A stretch of DNA of 10,129 nucleotides from contig CANPYH010000045.1 in the NCBI GenBank assembly GCA_947588325.1, positions 1-10,129 of the forward strand. Reading direction: 5' to 3'. The notes beneath the pieces are model-generated. The model was not told the DNA's origin and did no database searches. It saw nothing but the letters and a program-made list of their open reading frames with translations. This DNA comes from an uncultured Clostridia bacterium. GTDB lineage: Bacteria; Bacillota; Clostridia; Christensenellales; Pumilibacteraceae. Both the position numbers and the translations under genes were made by a program. Shown piece after piece: positions 1 through 7,135 of this stretch (within the stretch, counting starts at the first letter, position 1; every line of letters starts with the position of its first letter).

Positions 1-989
1 TAGCATGCGACCGTCTTGCCGTCGGTGGCGTACACCCGCACGCCGTACTCCCCGTCGCTCACCGCAACGCAGGTCGCGGCATAGCCTATCGAGGCAAGCT
101 CCCACCCGCACTTGAACACCGATACGCGGGTGCCGTCGGTGGCTGCGCAATACCCGTTCGCGCTCATGGCGAAGGACTTGATCTCGCCCACCCTTTTTTC
201 GCCGATGGGAAGAAACCCCTTGCCGAAGAAGCGGATAACCCCTTCGCCCATAATCGCGAGGTAGTCCCCGCTCCCCACAGGTACGCCCGTTGCGCCGACG
301 GGCACTTCCCCGCCGAGCGCCAACGGGTATCTGACCACCACGCCGCCCGCATAAGCCGCGCCGCTTACGGGATCGAACAGTTCGAGGGATATCGAGCCGT
401 CGCCCGAGGAGTATATCTCCCCATTTGTCGGCACTGCGGAATATTCGTCCTCCGTCACCGTCATAAGCGGGACGTTAAGCGCGGGCTCGCCGCCGTATGA
501 CAGGCTGACTACCGACGGCAGTGTGCCGAAGCCGAGGGAAAGCGTTATCCCTGCCGAAGAGGGGCTGACGGTGACGGAGACGTTGGCTCCGTTCTCGTCG
601 CAGACGGTAAAGTCCTCGGCAAGAGCCGCTGTGCCCGTCAGAAGGTCGAAGAATTTTTCCCCGCCCGCGTACCCTCTCGGCTCTTCCACGGAGAGGGAGA
701 GCGTTACCGTCGTGGAAAGCTCGCCGCTGTCCGTTTCCTCGAGCGTCGCCCCGCCGCCTATCAGCGGCAACCCGCCCTCGCAGTCGGTGAAAGCGATCCG
801 CTCGATACCTCCCGCGAGTTGCTTTTTAGCAAACGACGCGCGCTTGGTAACGGCGAGTTTGCCGCTACCTCGGCTCTTACTCACAATCTCGGCAGGAGCA
901 TAGAGCACCCCGCCGTCCACGAGGTCCAGACGGATATACGAAGAATACGCTCCGCCGCCCGCCATACATTCGGTTATATTGCTGTACAT
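1..989 (-). CDS. Beta-rich phage tail protein, 3' end outside the window (partial)
   Basis: The frame is open from ATG at 989 to the window edge: 329 whole codons and no stop. It starts after an AGGGGG Shine-Dalgarno 4 bases upstream, and this site overlaps the stop of the preceding gene. Residues 1-80 carry short beta stretches and a basic patch (TKRASFAKKQ). Residues about 92-170 alternate T/V/S/L with the rhythm of an Ig-like or other beta-sandwich domain. From about 245 to the edge there are short units with a hydrophobic strand, a turn containing DG, and another strand (ATDGTRVSVF, VSDGEYGVRVYATDG). These resemble the blades of the neighbouring tail proteins. The last-in-line position after a hub-like gene suggests an outer tail component, spike or receptor-binding protein, but no enzymatic motif is visible and the missing C-terminus would normally carry the receptor-binding part. 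Coding is secure; function is only inferred from context. Confidence 0.8.
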   Translation of the reverse strand, partial: MYSNITECMAGGGAYSSYIRLDLVDGGVLYAPAEIVSKSRGSGKLAVTKRASFAKKQLAGGIERIAFTDCEGGLPLIGGGATLEETDSGELSTTVTLSLSVEEPRGYAGGEKFFDLLTGTAALAEDFTVCDENGANVSVTVSPSSAGITLSLGFGTLPSVVSLSYGGEPALNVPLMTVTEDEYSAVPTNGEIYSSGDGSISLELFDPVSGAAYAGGVVVRYPLALGGEVPVGATGVPVGSGDYLAIMGEGVIRFFGKGFLPIGEKRVGEIKSFAMSANGYCAATDGTRVSVFKCGWELASIGYAATCVAVSDGEYGVRVYATDGKTVAC

Positions 990-998
990 ACTTCCCCC

Positions 999-1874
999 TT
1001 AATAATACATTTCCACCCGAAAGCGAAGAGACAGATCGGCGTAAGCCTCGTCGCCAGCAACGCTCATGACGTTGCGCACCCCGTCGGATATGATCAGTCG
1101 AAGCACGTCCGAGTGTTTAATAAACCGCATGCCCGCGACGCTCCCCGACGCTTTGACGGTCACCCGCTCGAGGGGAACGAGATCCCCGTCCAGCCGCACG
1201 GCGTAAACCTCCGTGCCGTCGTAAACCGCGGCAACCCAGCCGCCATCCGTCGCCGTGATCGCTATGTCCCGCCCGTCGCCGATGAGCGCGCCCCTGCCGT
1301 CCAACGCCGAGAGGCGGGCTTTGCCCTCGGATATGTAGGCAACGACCGTTTCGCCGCTTCGGCAGGCAATGTCGAAGGCGGTTGCGCCCGAGATCTCGAA
1401 CACGGGCACAAAGTCCGACCCGTCCAACCTGAACGCGCGCAGCGATCCTTCGGCGGAGTATGCCGCATAAGCGCCGCCCTCTCCGCCGTCCGCCGCAATG
1501 GGTACGATATCCGAATGGAAGTCGCACCCCACGCCGAACGCCGAGACGTACACGTCGCCGACAGTCACGCCGAGCGCGGGGCGAAGCTCGACGTTCCCGC
1601 CGCCCGCCGCGGTAAACACCGCCGTCGCCGTACCGCCCGAAGCGACGCTTCCCACACGCATACCGCCGAAGTACACGTCTATCCCGCCGCTTCCCTCGCT
1701 CGTCACGGTGACGGTGAAGAGGGCGGACCCGCCGGTATACTCCGCTACCGTCGTTCTTATCCCCGCGGGGCAGTCGCTGCGGAAGGGAATACCGCTCACT
1801 CCGAAGTTGCGGTTACCAGATATGAGCCGCTCCAACTCGCTAATCTTGAAATAGGTCTCCTTTTCGTAGTCCAT
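999..1874 (-). CDS. Beta-rich phage tail protein (291 aa)
   Basis: The gene starts at ATG 1874, 5 bases after a perfect AAGGAG (1885-1880) that lies inside the end of the upstream gene; one base separates the two genes. Residues 1-20 look helical (KETYFKISELERLI), which could be a docking helix onto the tail hub. Residues about 35-115 form a glycine/threonine/valine-rich beta-sandwich-like region (ALFTVTVTSEG, GGTATAVFTAAGGG). Residues about 125-290 hold repeated blade-like units with a hydrophobic strand and a DG turn: RAFRLDG, ARLSALDG, VAAVYDGTEVYAVRLDG, LRLIISDG. It ends with an aromatic-rich strand, RFRVEMYY. I do not recognise a named family. Sitting between the hub candidate and another beta-rich protein, it is most likely a structural component of a short tail. 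A carbohydrate- or host-surface-binding role is possible but not shown. Confidence 0.8.
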   Translation of the reverse strand: MDYEKETYFKISELERLISGNRNFGVSGIPFRSDCPAGIRTTVAEYTGGSALFTVTVTSEGSGGIDVYFGGMRVGSVASGGTATAVFTAAGGGNVELRPALGVTVGDVYVSAFGVGCDFHSDIVPIAADGGEGGAYAAYSAEGSLRAFRLDGSDFVPVFEISGATAFDIACRSGETVVAYISEGKARLSALDGRGALIGDGRDIAITATDGGWVAAVYDGTEVYAVRLDGDLVPLERVTVKASGSVAGMRFIKHSDVLRLIISDGVRNVMSVAGDEAYADLSLRFRVEMYY

Positions 1875-1875
1875 G

Positions 1876-3231
1876 TCAGCTCCTTATGACGTACCCCAAA
1901 CGCCTGATACGCGAGTTTTTCTCCCGCGAAGTTATGCGGAAGGAGATAGTCCTGCCCGCCGCCGTCGGTTTGATCCGCGCCAAGCCGCCCGAGCCGCGTA
2001 TTTCGTACTCCTTGACCTTGCCGTCGGTGATGACCGCGAGAGTTATGTCACCCTCGCTCCGCACCGTGACCGAAGACACCGTCTTGAGCTCGGGCACCTG
2101 CATATCCAGCTCGCCGCTCTCCCACACCTTGACGAGGGGAGTGCCGAACAGCTCGCCGCACTCCGTCACCTTGCCTATCCGCCCGTCGTGAGTGACGGCG
2201 TAGACCTCGTCGCCGAGACGGCAGAGCCGCTTTATGGGCAGTTTGGACAGCGTGAAGGTGTTGGCGTTTAAGTCGCACACCACCAGCGTATCGTTATCCC
2301 CCTCCCTCTCGGTGCAGGCGGCAAGGTAGTATTTCCCGCCGAGGAACACCGCGCTGGCGTTGGGCGAGGGCAGGAACTTAACCGCCTTGAGTTTGTTGGT
2401 AACGCTGTACCCGTCGAAGGAATGCAGCCCGTCCGAGCCGAGGAGCATAACCACGTCCCCGCACGGACACACGCTCCCGCCGTATATCCTGCCGCCCGCG
2501 ACATAGAGATTGACGACGTAGAAGTCCTCTTGCGCCGAGTATGCGGTCAGACGTGAGATGCCGTACTCGCGGAAGATATACACATAGTTGAGGAAGTCCG
2601 CGACCTTGATAAGCCGTCCGCGCTCGTCGAGCAGGCGTATATACCCGCCGTCCGCTATCGTCGAGACGTTCCAATTGGTAGGGTCGAGGTCGTCGGAAAA
2701 GTACACCGCCGACTGCTCCCCCGCCGTCGTCGCGAACATGCGCTCGTAATGTATCGCCATGGAAGTTATGTACGGGCTGTCGGCTATGCGGCGCACGGCG
2801 TTCACTCCGTCCCACACGCACATTTTGTCCGTCGGCGAGGTCATTAACACGCTGTCGTCGCCGTATAACCGATACTCCACCGCCTCGGGCGCGGACGTAA
2901 ACTCCGCTCCTTCCAGCACTTCCCAGCCGCTACCACGGTTATAATGCACCCTGCCTTCCTCGTCGCAATACATGTCGCAGTCCTCATACTCCTCTTTGTT
3001 CGGGTCGTAGCGGCGGAACCGCCAGGCGCTCCGAACCTTCCGATCCCCGAAAAGCGCGGTCTCCTCAATGCCGTAGCCGTCGGTAAGCGCGCCCGAGCGA
3101 ACGTTGAAGTTGGAGATCTTCGCCGCCGAGCCTTCGGGAAGTACGGCGTCGTCAAAGCGCATATCCACGTTTGCGCCGAAAGTTCTGATGAGGTGGCGGG
3201 CTCCCCCGCGCGGCATCTTAATTCTGTTCAT
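1876..3231 (-). CDS. Tail hub / DNA-stabilisation protein candidate, P22 gp10-like (451 aa)
   Basis: This is probably a short-tail protein that closes the portal channel and forms the platform for outer tail parts, the role of gp10 in phage P22. Residues 1-60 are an N-terminal arm (RTFGANVDMRFDDAVLPEG) followed by beta strands. Residues about 65-360 show successive blade-like units (SAWRFRRYD, KMCVWDGVN, ERMFATTAG, VYIFREYGISRLTAY, LLGSDGLHSFDGY, KYYLAAC, LVVCDLN, DEVYAVTHDG), suggesting a beta-propeller. The segment VYFSDDLDPTNWN (177-189) is a pattern I associate with phage virion propeller proteins. Residues about 380-450 look like an Ig-like terminal domain. Length is close to that of P22 gp10 (about 470 residues). 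The start is ATG 3231 with AAGGA 9 bases upstream, two bases from the preceding stop. The tail role is fairly firm from order and fold; the gp10 equivalence is inference. Confidence 0.82.
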   Translation of the reverse strand: MNRIKMPRGGARHLIRTFGANVDMRFDDAVLPEGSAAKISNFNVRSGALTDGYGIEETALFGDRKVRSAWRFRRYDPNKEEYEDCDMYCDEEGRVHYNRGSGWEVLEGAEFTSAPEAVEYRLYGDDSVLMTSPTDKMCVWDGVNAVRRIADSPYITSMAIHYERMFATTAGEQSAVYFSDDLDPTNWNVSTIADGGYIRLLDERGRLIKVADFLNYVYIFREYGISRLTAYSAQEDFYVVNLYVAGGRIYGGSVCPCGDVVMLLGSDGLHSFDGYSVTNKLKAVKFLPSPNASAVFLGGKYYLAACTEREGDNDTLVVCDLNANTFTLSKLPIKRLCRLGDEVYAVTHDGRIGKVTECGELFGTPLVKVWESGELDMQVPELKTVSSVTVRSEGDITLAVITDGKVKEYEIRGSGGLARIKPTAAGRTISFRITSREKNSRIRRLGYVIRS

Positions 3232-3232
3232 A

Positions 3233-3610
3233 TCAATACATCCTTCTCGCTTTAATGTTAATCTTGGGCCGAGCGGCGAGTGACAGCGCCGATTTGTAAC
3301 GCTTGTCCCAGGTCTCCGCCTCGTCCAATCCCTCTGTTACGCAATACTCCGCGGCAACGCCGTACGCAAGGACGCGGGGGCTTATGCCGTAAAACTTCGC
3401 CTCTTCGTCCCCGACCGCCGAAGCATATGGCGGCGCGGCGTAGTCTTTGCGGCGGTATTCGTCGTATATCTCGCCGACAACGAGGTTATACAGCCGCAAA
3501 AATTTATCCATCGCCTCGCTCGTCCTGCCCTTCGGAAGCGCTTCTGCCTCCTCCGCCTCGCTCGTGAGGTTAAGCATACGCATTGCCGTTATAATAACGT
3601 CTTTAACCAT
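3233..3610 (-). CDS. Head-tail adaptor candidate (125 aa)
   Basis: Small, mostly helical protein. It starts at ATG 3610, 5 bases after an excellent AAGGAG (3621-3616), and overlaps the end of the upstream gene by 22 bases in another frame. N-terminal helix VKDVIITAMRMLNL is followed by an acidic, proline-containing loop, then a long helix (TSEAMDKFLRLYNLVVGEIYDEYRR), a loop, and the helices RVLAYGVAAEYCVTEGLDEAETW and KRYKSALSL. The ending KINIKARRMY is basic. This pattern of helices closing with a W-x-x-[RY]-x-x-x-L segment is seen in head-tail connector proteins such as P22 gp4 and related adaptors, which dock under the portal. It lies between the capsid gene and the hub-like gene, the same place as gp4 in P22-type genomes. 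The assignment rests on position and general build rather than a diagnostic motif. Confidence 0.72.
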   Translation of the reverse strand: MVKDVIITAMRMLNLTSEAEEAEALPKGRTSEAMDKFLRLYNLVVGEIYDEYRRKDYAAPPYASAVGDEEAKFYGISPRVLAYGVAAEYCVTEGLDEAETWDKRYKSALSLAARPKINIKARRMY

Positions 3611-3864
3611 GATCTCTCCTTCGCCGCTGCTACGCGCTTTCCGAAAAAGGGATTGCGCGTTCTTGCGGCATACTCCAACGTTCTCGCGTCCAGCGCCTTA
3701 TACGGAACGACGAAGCAGAGAGTGTCGCCTCTCTGCTCCTTGCTATGCACTTCGTACCTCGAGCGCAGGAGATTATATACCACGAAATAACTCGGGTCGA
3801 TCTCCTTTAAGCGGGAGGCAATGAAATACAAGTCGTCCGTAATAGGTCGAAGATAGGACTTCAT
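3589..3864 (-). CDS. Small phage structural-module protein of unknown function (91 aa)
   Basis: A short gene between the capsid and adaptor genes. I chose ATG 3864, which gives MKSYLRPITDDLYFIASRL at the start. The Shine-Dalgarno is weak (only GGGG, two bases from the ATG). A GTG at 3876 in the same frame overlaps the capsid stop as GTGA and would add four residues (VNWG); it could be used by translational re-initiation. The protein has an N-terminal helix (DDLYFIASRLKEIDPSYF), two beta strands around RYEVHSKEQRGDTLCFVVPY, then a basic helix (LDARTLEYAARTR). The strand pair followed by LDARTL suggests a compact, conserved fold, and I have an impression of similar small proteins beside Firmicutes phage capsid genes, but I cannot name a family. 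It may be a capsid decoration, head-completion or assembly factor; none is demonstrated. Its 3' end overlaps the adaptor gene by 22 bases. Confidence 0.72.
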   Translation of the reverse strand: MKSYLRPITDDLYFIASRLKEIDPSYFVVYNLLRSRYEVHSKEQRGDTLCFVVPYKALDARTLEYAARTRNPFFGKRVAAAKERSWLKTLL

Positions 3865-3872
3865 ACCCCAAT

Positions 3873-5027
3873 TCACGCGGCGGTTACGCCCTTGAGCATA
3901 GCCTGACCGTTGGGTCTGTCGCACACGAGGTCGCAATACTTGACGAGCGTTGCGGTGTATACGGGCTGACCTTGGCTCTGACGGAGTATGTTGCCGTTCT
4001 CGGTCTCGAGGAAGCGCCAATCGCAGAGCTGGTGCAGGTGGAACACGCTTGTGTCGAGCATATACATAGTTCCCTTGGGCACGAATCTGTCGTACACAAC
4101 GGGAATGCCGTTGAAGGAGAGGCTCTTGAACCCGCCGTCGAGATTCATAATGTCGATGTTGCGCTTATATTGGGACATATAGTCCATATACGCGTATTTA
4201 ACGTCGGCAGAGACGGCTATGAAGTCCACCGTCGAACCCGCTTCGGTCTCCAGCCTGTCGATTATCTCCTGCATCATGGTCTCGGATATTGCGCCGACGT
4301 CCTCCTTTACAATGGGGTTAAGCACCGCCGACTCCGATCTGTCTATGCCGTAGAGGCTCTTGGATGTATCGAAGATTGCGCCGAGACCGGTTATCTCTTT
4401 ATCCTTGCTGTTCTGGACGTAGATCCCCGCGCCCTCGGTCACCGAAGTGAGGTCCTTGTCCACCGTTATCTTCTTGGTGGCGTGGTCCACGGCGATGATG
4501 TGAGCGTTTGCGACTTTGCGCTCGCTCTGTTCGTAGAAGTCCACGGCAAGCCCCTCGATAAAGTTGCGTGCGTCGTCCACGATTACGGTGTAGCCCGTAG
4601 CCGAGCGCACTTTGCCGAGAAGTCCCGTGCCGTCGCCGTAGAGCATTCTGCCGAGGTTGAACTTGCTCGCCTTGAGCAGTCCTTCGATCTCCGCGTTGAG
4701 CAGATCGGTAAACGCCCCTCTGTCGTTAGCCGAAGCCCTTATGGCCTTGTCGGATATTTCTATCTGACCGTAGAGGTTTTTAAGGGTGGAAACGAATTGC
4801 AGGTAGCTGTTGCCGTGAGCGTCGGGGAGCGCACCGCTCTCCTCGCCCGCGCCGATACCGCCGTTGATACCCACGGATACCGCCTTTCTGATCTCCTTAC
4901 CCCAGACGTCGGTGGAAGTCTGTTCTATCTTGGACATGAGGGGGTTGATCTTGGTGTTAAGTAGCTCGGTCACTGCGCCGAGATACACGCTTTTAAGAGC
5001 GTTTTCAGCCGAATTGATTGTTACCAT
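3873..5027 (-). CDS. Major capsid protein (384 aa)
   Basis: Forms the icosahedral shell. The start is ATG 5027 with AGGAG 5 bases upstream (5037-5033). Residues 1-45 (LKSVYLGAVTELLNTKINPL, SDVWGK-like TDVWGKEIRK) form an N-terminal arm typical of Clostridia phage coat proteins, followed by a glycine-rich loop GINGGIGAG (53-61). Residues about 80-135 are helical (YGQIEISDKAIRASAND, FNLGRMLYGDGTG) and suit the spine helix of an HK97-type fold. Residues about 145-215 are beta-rich (TVIVDDARNF, AHIIAVD, KITVDKDLT, GIYVQNSKDKEI) and could be an inserted barrel domain. The C-terminal part (GIPVVYDRFVPKGTMYMLD, LHQLCDWRFLE, QPVYTATLVKYCDLVCDRPNG) has the look of the A-domain end of coat proteins. 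There is no long N-terminal delta domain and no adjacent protease, so assembly probably uses a separate scaffold. Position after the portal supports the call strongly; exact family membership is not tested. Confidence 0.9.
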   Translation of the reverse strand: MVTINSAENALKSVYLGAVTELLNTKINPLMSKIEQTSTDVWGKEIRKAVSVGINGGIGAGEESGALPDAHGNSYLQFVSTLKNLYGQIEISDKAIRASANDRGAFTDLLNAEIEGLLKASKFNLGRMLYGDGTGLLGKVRSATGYTVIVDDARNFIEGLAVDFYEQSERKVANAHIIAVDHATKKITVDKDLTSVTEGAGIYVQNSKDKEITGLGAIFDTSKSLYGIDRSESAVLNPIVKEDVGAISETMMQEIIDRLETEAGSTVDFIAVSADVKYAYMDYMSQYKRNIDIMNLDGGFKSLSFNGIPVVYDRFVPKGTMYMLDTSVFHLHQLCDWRFLETENGNILRQSQGQPVYTATLVKYCDLVCDRPNGQAMLKGVTAA

Positions 5028-5049
5028 AATTTCTCCTGTTTTGTATTCG

Positions 5050-5292
5050 TCACCAATTATTCGATGACATTAAGATTTCTTTTGCCTCTTTGAGGCTTTT
5101 GGGCGTCCGATGCGCCGCTTTTGCGGGATAACCGCCCGAAAGTATGGGAGGGGGCGTCTCCTCGCTCGCGGCCGGCGGCTGCGACAATATCTTCCGCAAA
5201 GTCTCCAGCTCCGCTTTGAGCGCGGCGTTCTCCGCCTGTGCCGCCATAAGTTCGGCTTTCAGTTCCCGCCTGTCCGTCCGCTTATTCCGCAT
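5050..5292 (-). CDS. Short coiled-coil protein in scaffold position (80 aa)
   Basis: The start is ATG 5292, 6 bases after a perfect GGAGG (5303-5299) embedded in the last codons of the portal gene, giving an 11-base overlap. A longer in-frame start at 5316 has no such site. Residues 9-36 form a clear heptad-like coiled coil (RELKAELMAAQAENAALKAE, then LETLRKIL) with leucines at 11, 15, 25, 29, 32 and 36. Residues 38-56 are a proline-rich, flexible linker (QPPAASEETPPPILSGG). Residues 65-75 are a short helix (PKSLKEAKEIL) before the end SSNNW. Lying between portal and capsid genes, it is where P22-type phages encode the scaffolding protein that directs procapsid assembly. Known scaffolds such as P22 gp8 are much longer (about 300 residues), so this would be a reduced version. 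An assembly-chaperone role is inferred from position and coiled coil only. Confidence 0.72.
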   Translation of the reverse strand: MRNKRTDRRELKAELMAAQAENAALKAELETLRKILSQPPAASEETPPPILSGGYPAKAAHRTPKSLKEAKEILMSSNNW

Positions 5293-7135
5293 TTCCCGCC
5301 TCCGCTTTAAGCGCAAGCGACTGCGCCACCTTGTGCGAGCGAATGTGCCGAAGCATGCGATCTTTCAGTTCGGGGTGGGCGGAGACGGCCTTTTCGAAGT
5401 CGTCGCAGAGCATAAAGCGGGTGTGGGAACGAATGTGAAGGTCGTGCGAATCTATCTCGTCCGCGTCCCCGATTTCGCCGCTTACCGCGGCAAGGTTTTC
5501 CCTGTCCGCCTTTTCCTCGTGCAGACTCTGCAATTCCGCCGCCGTCTCCCAGCTCCCGTAGCCGAACAGATTGAGGAGCTTGTGACGGGTGGCCGCTCCG
5601 AGTTTGCCGTCCTCGTCGTTAAGCAGACCGAGCTGGAGAAGTTCGATCAGGCGGGACTGCTTACCCGATCTCCCCGCCGCCGCTTCGGCGACCGTATCGT
5701 ATACCACGTCGCACTCGCCGATGTCCGAGCCCTTCCACTTGATTATCTCCACGCTGCCGTCCTCGCCCACGCACTTGGTGAGCCGAGCGGAGGAGGCGAA
5801 TTGCTTATACAGCCGAAGTACCATCTTGGCTATATCCCGCACGGCGGCGCGAATGAGGTCGGAAGTGATACTGAGACGGGTGTCATCCTGGTCGATAAGC
5901 AGTTGTATAGCCTTTCCGCTGTCGGCGTTGGAGGGGACGAAGGAGGAGCGCATTATGTCGCTTACGCCCGTGATGGTGTTAAACTCCTCCTCCAGCCTCG
6001 CCTCTTCGGCGGTAAAGACGGCGGGGACGTTGCCCTGATCCAGCATGCGGGGAGCCTGACTGCCCTGGCGATATACGATGACCGAACCGGGGCGAAGTCC
6101 GTCCGTTTCCAGCTCGTCGGTGTCCACCGCTCCGTCCTCCACCGCCAGCACTCCGCAGCATATCCTGTTCATGAACTCGTGCTTTCTGTTCTTCACGGCG
6201 TTATAGGCGCGCTGGACGGGGATAACGCGCTCGATCATGCTCGTGCCGAAGAACGCCCCGGGGCTTTCGAGGGTGTTCTGCCTGACGAAGGGGAAGGTGC
6301 GACTGCCGTCCGTGCCGTTGCGGTAGGGCAGCGCTCCCGAGTATAACACCCTGTCCCCCGCGACTATGATAAGCTCGCCGTCGGGTTTAGCCGCCGTCGG
6401 TCGCTCGTATCGCTCGATAAGCATGGCGCAGTCGTGCTTACGCGTCATAACGAGGTCGGGCAGGGCGGAGAATGCGGCTCTCTCGGGCGCGGCGAACTCG
6501 ATATCCTCGGGCGGGACGTCCGCTCCGTACAGTTCGGCTATCTCGGAGACGGGCACCGCTCGGGCGTGTATGAGTGAACGCACCTCGTCAAGCCCCGCGG
6601 CATAGAGGCTGTCGGGGTATATCTCGTAGGGCGAGACGGCGGTTATGCGCACCTCGCCCCCGTCGCCGCCTTCCCAGGTCACTTTATAAAACGCCGAACC
6701 CGTCAGCTGCCCCCACATGGTAGCGCGGGTGATGACGTTATCCGTCTCCAGCCTCGCGGTTACGGCGGAGAGTATTTTGGTGGAGGCGTTCGCCGTTTTA
6801 AGGTCGTCGTCGGAGGAAGAGGCGGGGCGCACGCTCATTACGGGACGGACGGCGGAGAGCTTTGCAAGCCGCGTTTCCACAATGGGCGCAATGTGGTTAT
6901 ATACCTGCCTCTCCTGCCAGACGTACTCGGGTAATGTCTCCTTGACCTCGAACATGGGGTCAATCTCGACGAACTGCCTCCCCGCGAGGAAACAGGCATT
7001 GAGCGTCCATTGCGCCTCGGTGCTGCGCCGCTCTTCCCTCCTCCGCTCGTAGTCCTTTCTGACTTCCTCCGCCACCGCCTTTTCGCTCTCCTTTGCCGCG
7101 GCGGACGGGGTTATCAAACTCTTCCTCGCGCTCAC
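5282..7135 (-). CDS. Portal protein, P22-like (617 aa)
   Basis: Forms the dodecameric ring at the capsid vertex through which DNA is packaged and released, and docks terminase and tail. I chose the GTG at 7135: GGAGGAG (7147-7141) lies 5 bases upstream, and the GTG overlaps the preceding stop as GTGA. An in-frame ATG at 7267 would overlap most of a separate small gene. Residues 1-40 are basic and helical (EEVRKDYERRREERRST). QWTLNACFLAGRQF (42-55) and RQVYNHIAPIVETRLAKLSA (76-95) open the wing/stem region. FPFVRQNTLESPGAFFGTSM (281-300) followed by VIPVQRAYNAVKNRKHEFMN (304-323) is the typical portal core segment. SIT..LIRAAVRDIAKMVLRLYKQF (422-446) is a long helix. The C-terminus is rich in His/Asp (IDSHDLHIRSH, RHIRSHK). 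Length fits P22-type portals (about 725 residues in P22, somewhat shorter in many Firmicutes phages). Confidence 0.9.
   Translation of the reverse strand: MSARKSLITPSAAAKESEKAVAEEVRKDYERRREERRSTEAQWTLNACFLAGRQFVEIDPMFEVKETLPEYVWQERQVYNHIAPIVETRLAKLSAVRPVMSVRPASSSDDDLKTANASTKILSAVTARLETDNVITRATMWGQLTGSAFYKVTWEGGDGGEVRITAVSPYEIYPDSLYAAGLDEVRSLIHARAVPVSEIAELYGADVPPEDIEFAAPERAAFSALPDLVMTRKHDCAMLIERYERPTAAKPDGELIIVAGDRVLYSGALPYRNGTDGSRTFPFVRQNTLESPGAFFGTSMIERVIPVQRAYNAVKNRKHEFMNRICCGVLAVEDGAVDTDELETDGLRPGSVIVYRQGSQAPRMLDQGNVPAVFTAEEARLEEEFNTITGVSDIMRSSFVPSNADSGKAIQLLIDQDDTRLSITSDLIRAAVRDIAKMVLRLYKQFASSARLTKCVGEDGSVEIIKWKGSDIGECDVVYDTVAEAAAGRSGKQSRLIELLQLGLLNDEDGKLGAATRHKLLNLFGYGSWETAAELQSLHEEKADRENLAAVSGEIGDADEIDSHDLHIRSHTRFMLCDDFEKAVSAHPELKDRMLRHIRSHKVAQSLALKAEAGNAE
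5299..5303 (-). promoter_or_regulatory. Ribosome binding site deciding the coiled-coil gene start
   Basis: GGAGG sits in the last codons of the portal gene, six bases before ATG 5292. It selects this start over the longer in-frame ATG at 5316 and suggests re-initiation after portal translation. Confidence 0.75.

Noticed and set aside
819..1889. 356-codon plus-strand open frame opposite the tail genes
   Set aside because: Arg/His/Ala-rich low-meaning sequence antisense to two tail genes with good starts and overlaps.
3972..4964. 330-codon plus-strand open frame opposite the capsid gene
   Set aside because: Antisense to a confident capsid gene; composition is a shadow of its codon pattern, rich in His, Val and Asp with no domain signal.
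5144..6346. 400-codon open frame on the plus strand opposite the portal gene
   Set aside because: It lies wholly antisense to portal and coiled-coil genes with recognisable protein features, has no convincing ribosome site, and long antisense frames are expected in GC-rich coding DNA.
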